Shown piece after piece: positions 24,856 to 27,584 of a stretch of DNA of 27,584 nucleotides (its first letter is position 1; each line of letters begins with the position of its first letter). The stretch covers positions 1 through 27,584 of the forward strand of contig JBBQXF010000065.1 of the NCBI GenBank assembly GCA_038209965.1. Direction: 5' to 3'. Position numbers and translations under genes: made by a program. The notes under the pieces were generated by a model. It did no database searches. It had not been told where the DNA came from and saw only the letters and a program-made list of their open reading frames with translations. Source of the stretch: JALONO01 sp038209965. Its GTDB lineage: Bacteria; Bacteroidota; Bacteroidia; Cytophagales; Thermoflexibacteraceae.

Positions 24856-26082
24856 ATGAAATATTTACTTCTGTTGGGCTTCCTACTGGTCGTTTCATTG
24901 GCCAATGCCCAAGAAATCAACGAGAAAAACCTCCGCAAGCACATCGGTATTTTGGCCAGCGACAAATTTGAGGGGCGCGGGCCCGGCTACGCGGGGGAGG
25001 AGCGGTCGGCCAAGTATATCCAGCAGTATTTCAAAAAACTGAAACTACAGCCCAAAGGTGAAAACGGGACTTGGCTCCAGCCTTTTGGGGTCAAAAATAC
25101 CCTCACCCACAATCCCAACATTGACACCTCGGCCCGCCAAGCGAAGAATGTAGTCGCCTATCTGGACAACGGCGCGGTAAATACCATCATCATCGGTGCG
25201 CATTATGATCACTTGGGTCTCGGCCGCGACGGCAACTCACTGGAGCCCGAGCCGATGGGCAAAATCCACAATGGGGCCGACGACAACGCCAGTGGCGTGG
25301 CAGGAGTACTAGAACTGGCCCGCTACTATGCCACCAACGACCGCAAGGAAAAACACAACTTTCTGTTCATCTGTTTTTCGGCCGAAGAACTGGGCCTGCT
25401 TGGGTCAAAATATTATACTGAACACCCGACCATTGATTTTGGGAAAGCTAATTTTATGGTCAACATGGACATGATCGGCCGTTTATCGGCCAACAAAAAC
25501 CTGATCGTGGGGGGTGTGGGAACTAGCCCAGCGCTGGGCGGGCTGGTGCAACAAACTGCGGGTGAGTTGAAAATAGCCTTGGATTCATCGGGCACGGGGG
25601 CCTCCGATCACACGTCCTTCTACCTGAAAAACTTGCCCGTGCTGTTTTTCTTTACCGGGGCCCACGGTGACTACCACAAAACGGTGGACGATACCGAACG
25701 GATCAATTTTCCGGGCGAAGTGGAAGTGCTGCGCCACATTGCCCGGGTGATCGATGCCGCCGATGCCCTCCCCAAGCTGCCTTTTACCCCCACCAAGAGC
25801 AATGCCCAGATGAGCGCGTCCACCCGGATGAAAGTGACCATGGGCGTGATGCCCAGCTACGCCGCCGACGGCAAAGGCTTGAAAGTGGACGGGGTGTCTG
25901 AGGGCAAGCCGGCCAAGAAAGCCGGGATTTTGCCCGGGGACATCATTCAAGCCATTGGCGAACACACCATCACCGACATCCAGTCCTACATGGGTGCGCT
26001 GGGTAAGTTCAACAAGGGCGAAGCGACCAAGGTCAAAGTGCTGCGCGGGGCTGAAGTGATCGTACTATCAGTGGAGTTTTAA
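24856..26082 (+). CDS. Secreted M28-family metallopeptidase with C-terminal PDZ domain
   Basis: This is an exported zinc aminopeptidase-like enzyme of 408 aa. The signal peptide is 1-18 (cut at ANA-Q). The M28 catalytic domain spans about 22-300, with the two-zinc ligand set visible by family analogy: H116 in IIGAHYDHLGLG, D142/D143 in NGADDNASG, E177/E178 in FSAEELGLLGS, D205 in NMDMIGRL, and H274 in GDYHKTVDD. A PDZ domain follows (about 324-405; VDGVSEGKPAKKAGILPGDI and QAIGEHTITDIQSYMGALGK), likely for substrate or partner binding. The ATG at 24856 is chosen for the signal peptide; 22 extra in-frame codons upstream lack features. The last 202 bases of the gene plus 67 bases behind it are duplicated in inverted, decayed form at 7809-8077. 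Confidence 0.95.
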   Translation: MKYLLLLGFLLVVSLANAQEINEKNLRKHIGILASDKFEGRGPGYAGEERSAKYIQQYFKKLKLQPKGENGTWLQPFGVKNTLTHNPNIDTSARQAKNVVAYLDNGAVNTIIIGAHYDHLGLGRDGNSLEPEPMGKIHNGADDNASGVAGVLELARYYATNDRKEKHNFLFICFSAEELGLLGSKYYTEHPTIDFGKANFMVNMDMIGRLSANKNLIVGGVGTSPALGGLVQQTAGELKIALDSSGTGASDHTSFYLKNLPVLFFFTGAHGDYHKTVDDTERINFPGEVEVLRHIARVIDAADALPKLPFTPTKSNAQMSASTRMKVTMGVMPSYAADGKGLKVDGVSEGKPAKKAGILPGDIIQAIGEHTITDIQSYMGALGKFNKGEATKVKVLRGAEVIVLSVEF

Positions 26083-26149
26083 ACACCGAAAAAGCACTGG
26101 CAAAGACGGGGATTAGCAAGCACAACGATAAATTTGGTACTGCTGCAAA
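25881..26149 (+). repeat. Intact partner of a 269-bp inverted duplication
   Basis: This segment (peptidase PDZ end, stop codon and 67 non-coding bases) matches the minus strand of 8077-7809 without gaps at about 90%. The non-coding part differs at about 5 of 67 positions, so it is no less conserved than the coding part. Both copies end at the same base (after CTGCTGCAAA), and unrelated AT-rich DNA follows in each case. Confidence 0.9.
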
Positions 26150-26534
26150 CAGAAGCCGAACGACTAATCTATATTACCCTTAGAGTATGTTTTGGATTCA
26201 TAACTATTTGGTAATTCAATAGTTGAGTCAAACTATTAATTTTTAGAACCTTCTACAATTGAATGGTTGAAAACTTGAAAAATCTAGTACCAATTTAAGC
26301 CAACCAAGAAAAGAGCAAAAGTCTAAAAATTAATACTATACATTGAACATCCATTGTTTAAAATTCAAAACACATTCTTAAAAAAACACATTAGGTTCAG
26401 TATTAAAGGTTTCAGTGCGCCCAAAAAAATAGATTTGTGCTTTAAACAGTCAATATACTTATATTTTTACCGTTGTTGGTGCGTTCCGCTAACACCAACA
26501 ACGGTAAAAAAACGTTACAAGATTCAGTGGAAGT
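26083..26534. other. AT-rich intergenic region behind the M28 peptidase gene
   Basis: The first 67 bases belong to the inverted duplication. Bases 26150-26460 are AT-rich and show no gene or motif that I can support. A long perfect palindrome lies at 26464-26510. The peptidase gene and the small minus-strand gene converge here. Confidence 0.5.
26464..26510. repeat. Perfect 18-bp inverted repeat with 11-base loop
   Basis: TTTTTACCGTTGTTGGTG (26464-26481) and CACCAACAACGGTAAAAA (26493-26510) are perfectly complementary around CGTTCCGCTAA. Because the T run is on the 5' side of the stem on both strands, there is no 3' U tract and it is not a standard intrinsic terminator. It lies 25 bases beyond the 3' end of the baeRF-like gene. 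Confidence 0.75.
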
Positions 26535-26921
26535 TCAAGCCAATTGCTCTTTGAAATGATTTTTCACAAAAGCCTCTTTTTGGTTGTCCGTCATCTTATC
26601 CGCTGATTCAATGTCAATTTTTATATGCTTAAAACGCAAATCCTTATCCAAGTAATTATGCAGTTCTGACTTGGCATTGGTTGGACCAAACAGGAGCACA
26701 TGATCATATTTCAAAATCTCATCTGCGATTTCTTTATAATAAGCTCCCTGCATTTGTTGTTCTTTATTGTGCATAATATCTTCATTTCTACTCAATGCTT
26801 CTGCTTTTACGGTAAAAGTAAACTTTGATGAGATAGAATGACTGTTTTCATCCGCAGATAAATCAATCAAATGGGCAGTTGAATGATCCATCCAAATACC
26901 TAAATTGTTGTGAGCTTTCAT
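26535..26921 (-). CDS. Small protein with release-factor-type (baeRF/eRF1 domain-like) fold, putative
   Basis: The product has 128 aa from the ATG at 26921 and no signal peptide. It starts NNLGIWMDHSTAHLIDLSAD, has a middle segment rich in charged residues, then EILKYDHVLLFGPTNAKSEL, LHNYLDKDLRFKHIKIDIES and ADKMTDNQKEAFVKNHFKEQ. The 'hhLFGP-x-x-A-K-x-x-L' block and the ending resemble short Bacteroidota proteins placed with the bacterial archaeo-eukaryotic release factor (baeRF) or host-attachment group. A ribosome-related role is possible but unproven. An upstream in-frame ATG at 26957 (MKKYFYLIINRK) is less likely because family similarity starts at MKAHNN. The gene is AT-rich, follows the OsmC gene on the same strand, and is followed by a long palindrome. 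Confidence 0.65.
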   Translation of the reverse strand: MKAHNNLGIWMDHSTAHLIDLSADENSHSISSKFTFTVKAEALSRNEDIMHNKEQQMQGAYYKEIADEILKYDHVLLFGPTNAKSELHNYLDKDLRFKHIKIDIESADKMTDNQKEAFVKNHFKEQLA

Positions 26922-26996
26922 TTTTCTGTTTATAATTAAGTAAAAATATTTTTTCAATGCGCAAGGAATAACTCTCTTTCCCCAGTAATTCTCTCT

Positions 26997-27028
26997 GCCA
27001 TCCCATAACTCAGCACGTTGGGTATGGC
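26997..27028. repeat. Hairpin between the OsmC and baeRF-like genes
   Basis: GCCAT and CCCA (26997-27005) pair with TGGG and ATGGC (27019-27028), with one unpaired T (27023) and a 13-base loop. It lies just behind the OsmC stop codon (27039) on the minus strand. No T tract follows. On the minus strand the loop edges read ACCCAAC and GTTATGGG, loosely like paired integron core sites. Confidence 0.4.
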
Positions 27029-27038
27029 TATGGCTTTC

Positions 27039-27506
27039 TCATTTGCTCTCAATTAAAATGAGTTTTACCTCAACATTTATTTCCATCGTGATTTTTGACT
27101 TAACAGAATGGGCTATTAAACAAGCATCTTCGGCTTTTTTTAGAATACGGATTGCCTTATCTCTATACTGCTCGTTATGAATGACGACGGTAGGTTCAAG
27201 CAGGATTTCGCTCATCATTAATTTGCCTTCCACCATTTCCAGTTTACCTTTTGCCCTACAACAAAAACTTGCAAATTCCAATGTGGAGTTTTCGGCAATT
27301 GCCAAGAAAGTAGTCATTAAACAACCACTAATGGCCGCCACGAACAGATGTTCCGGCGACCAAACGCCTTCGATCCCCTTGGGGAATTCAGGTGGAGTGG
27401 CTATTTCAATACAAACACCATTTTTCTTGTTCAACTCGGGGGAACACACAATGCCTTTGCGGCTGTTTTCCCAATTTACATCTACATTATAATAGTGTGA
27501 TTCCAT
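27039..27506 (-). CDS. OsmC-family protein (peroxide reductase-like)
   Basis: This is a cytosolic OsmC/Ohr-family protein of 155 aa, probably a thiol peroxidase for organic hydroperoxides or a relative. The family's two redox cysteines are present: Cys62 in AAISGCLMTTFLAIAEN and Cys129 in AEDACLIAHSVKSKI. PEFPKGIEGVWSPEHLFVAA matches the conserved N-terminal block before the first Cys. Two extra neighbouring cysteines (C82, C83) lie in FASFCCRAKG. Without the Ohr-typical context it is nearer to the general OsmC/YhfA group. The ATG at 27506 fits the normal start. AT-rich DNA like its downstream neighbour suggests that the two small genes came in together. Confidence 0.9.
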   Translation of the reverse strand: MESHYYNVDVNWENSRKGIVCSPELNKKNGVCIEIATPPEFPKGIEGVWSPEHLFVAAISGCLMTTFLAIAENSTLEFASFCCRAKGKLEMVEGKLMMSEILLEPTVVIHNEQYRDKAIRILKKAEDACLIAHSVKSKITMEINVEVKLILIESK

Positions 27507-27584
27507 TACGTTGCGGTTTAAATGGTGTTAGTGTCGTTTGAACATTAAATAGGAGTTATTCAGCTTCATTCAACTCACTTGTTT
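27507..27584. other. Upstream region of the OsmC gene to the window edge
   Basis: These 78 AT-rich bases hold the expected 5' region of the OsmC gene. No clear TAnnTTTG box is seen on the minus strand, and nothing else can be supported. Confidence 0.4.

Noticed and set aside
26464..26510. Palindrome first read as a bidirectional terminator for the convergent genes
   Set aside because: On both strands the T run precedes the stem and an A run follows it, so there is no U tract after the hairpin.
26354..26554. 66-codon + strand frame across the palindrome
   Set aside because: It runs through the inverted repeat and into the end of the baeRF-like gene on the other strand, and has low-complexity, AT-driven composition.
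1..27584. CRISPR array, tRNA or rRNA gene, integrase or transposase
   Set aside because: No regularly spaced repeats, no cloverleaf or rRNA-like sequence and no recombinase or transposase motifs were recognised on either strand. The repeats found are too few or too diverged.

Overview
The window looks like a chromosomal segment of a Bacteroidota bacterium, probably of the Cytophagia/Saprospiria type, though the exact taxon cannot be read from it. Reasons: several promoters carry the Bacteroidota -7 box TAnnTTTG; Shine-Dalgarno sequences are mostly absent; there are two TonB-dependent receptors, one with an N-terminal CarboxypepD_reg-like domain; an RND adaptor is a lipoprotein; and there are a MORN_2-repeat protein, a DUF2452/C1orf50-like protein and a TPR sensor ending in a kinase-less H-box domain. 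Most genes are of moderate to high GC. Four patches are clearly AT-rich and look like later arrivals or decaying DNA: about 6.12-7.8 kb, 9.87-10.26 kb, 17.82-18.28 kb and 26.15-27.58 kb.

Layout. 1-6110: a tripartite efflux operon on the + strand (TolC-like outer-membrane factor cut by the window edge, lipoprotein adaptor, 1153-aa RND pump) closed by a strong intrinsic terminator. 6176-7744: an AT-rich AlbA_2/HATPase_c_4 gene whose C-terminal winged-helix part lies behind one in-frame stop. 7745-8595: no intact gene; it holds a decayed 269-bp inverted copy of the 3' end of the M28 peptidase gene found 18 kb away, plus a GC-rich structured element. 8596-9866 (-): pdxJ and a DUF2452 gene. 10277-11948 (+): yqeY, cvpA-like and rpe, tightly packed, with a long leader and a good promoter at 9875-9903. 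12038-12565 (+): 3-hydroxyanthranilate dioxygenase. 12634-14987 (-): deoxynucleoside kinase followed by a secreted MORN_2-repeat protein. 15286-17718 (+): haem/haemoglobin-type TonB receptor. 17719-18281: short palindromic repeats around remnants of two small genes. 18282-20669 (-) and 20847-22220 (+): a second TonB receptor divergent from a TPR sensor, with a 34-bp near-perfect dyad between them. 22450-24540 (-): MacA-like adaptor and MacB-type ATPase without a permease. 24856-26082 (+): secreted M28 peptidase with a PDZ domain. 26535-27506 (-): a release-factor-fold (baeRF-like) small protein and an OsmC-family protein in AT-rich DNA with hairpins behind each gene.

Together the genes are mostly envelope transport (RND export, ABC export module, two TonB uptake receptors, secreted peptidase and MORN proteins) mixed with core metabolism (vitamin B6, pentose phosphate, kynurenine/NAD branch, nucleotide salvage). 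No CRISPR array, tRNA, rRNA, integrase or transposase was seen. The points most worth a second look are the inverted peptidase-tail duplication, the dyad between the divergent TonB receptor and sensor genes, the sensor that has an H-box but no ATPase domain, and the two sets of hairpins and repeats bordering AT-rich small-gene patches.
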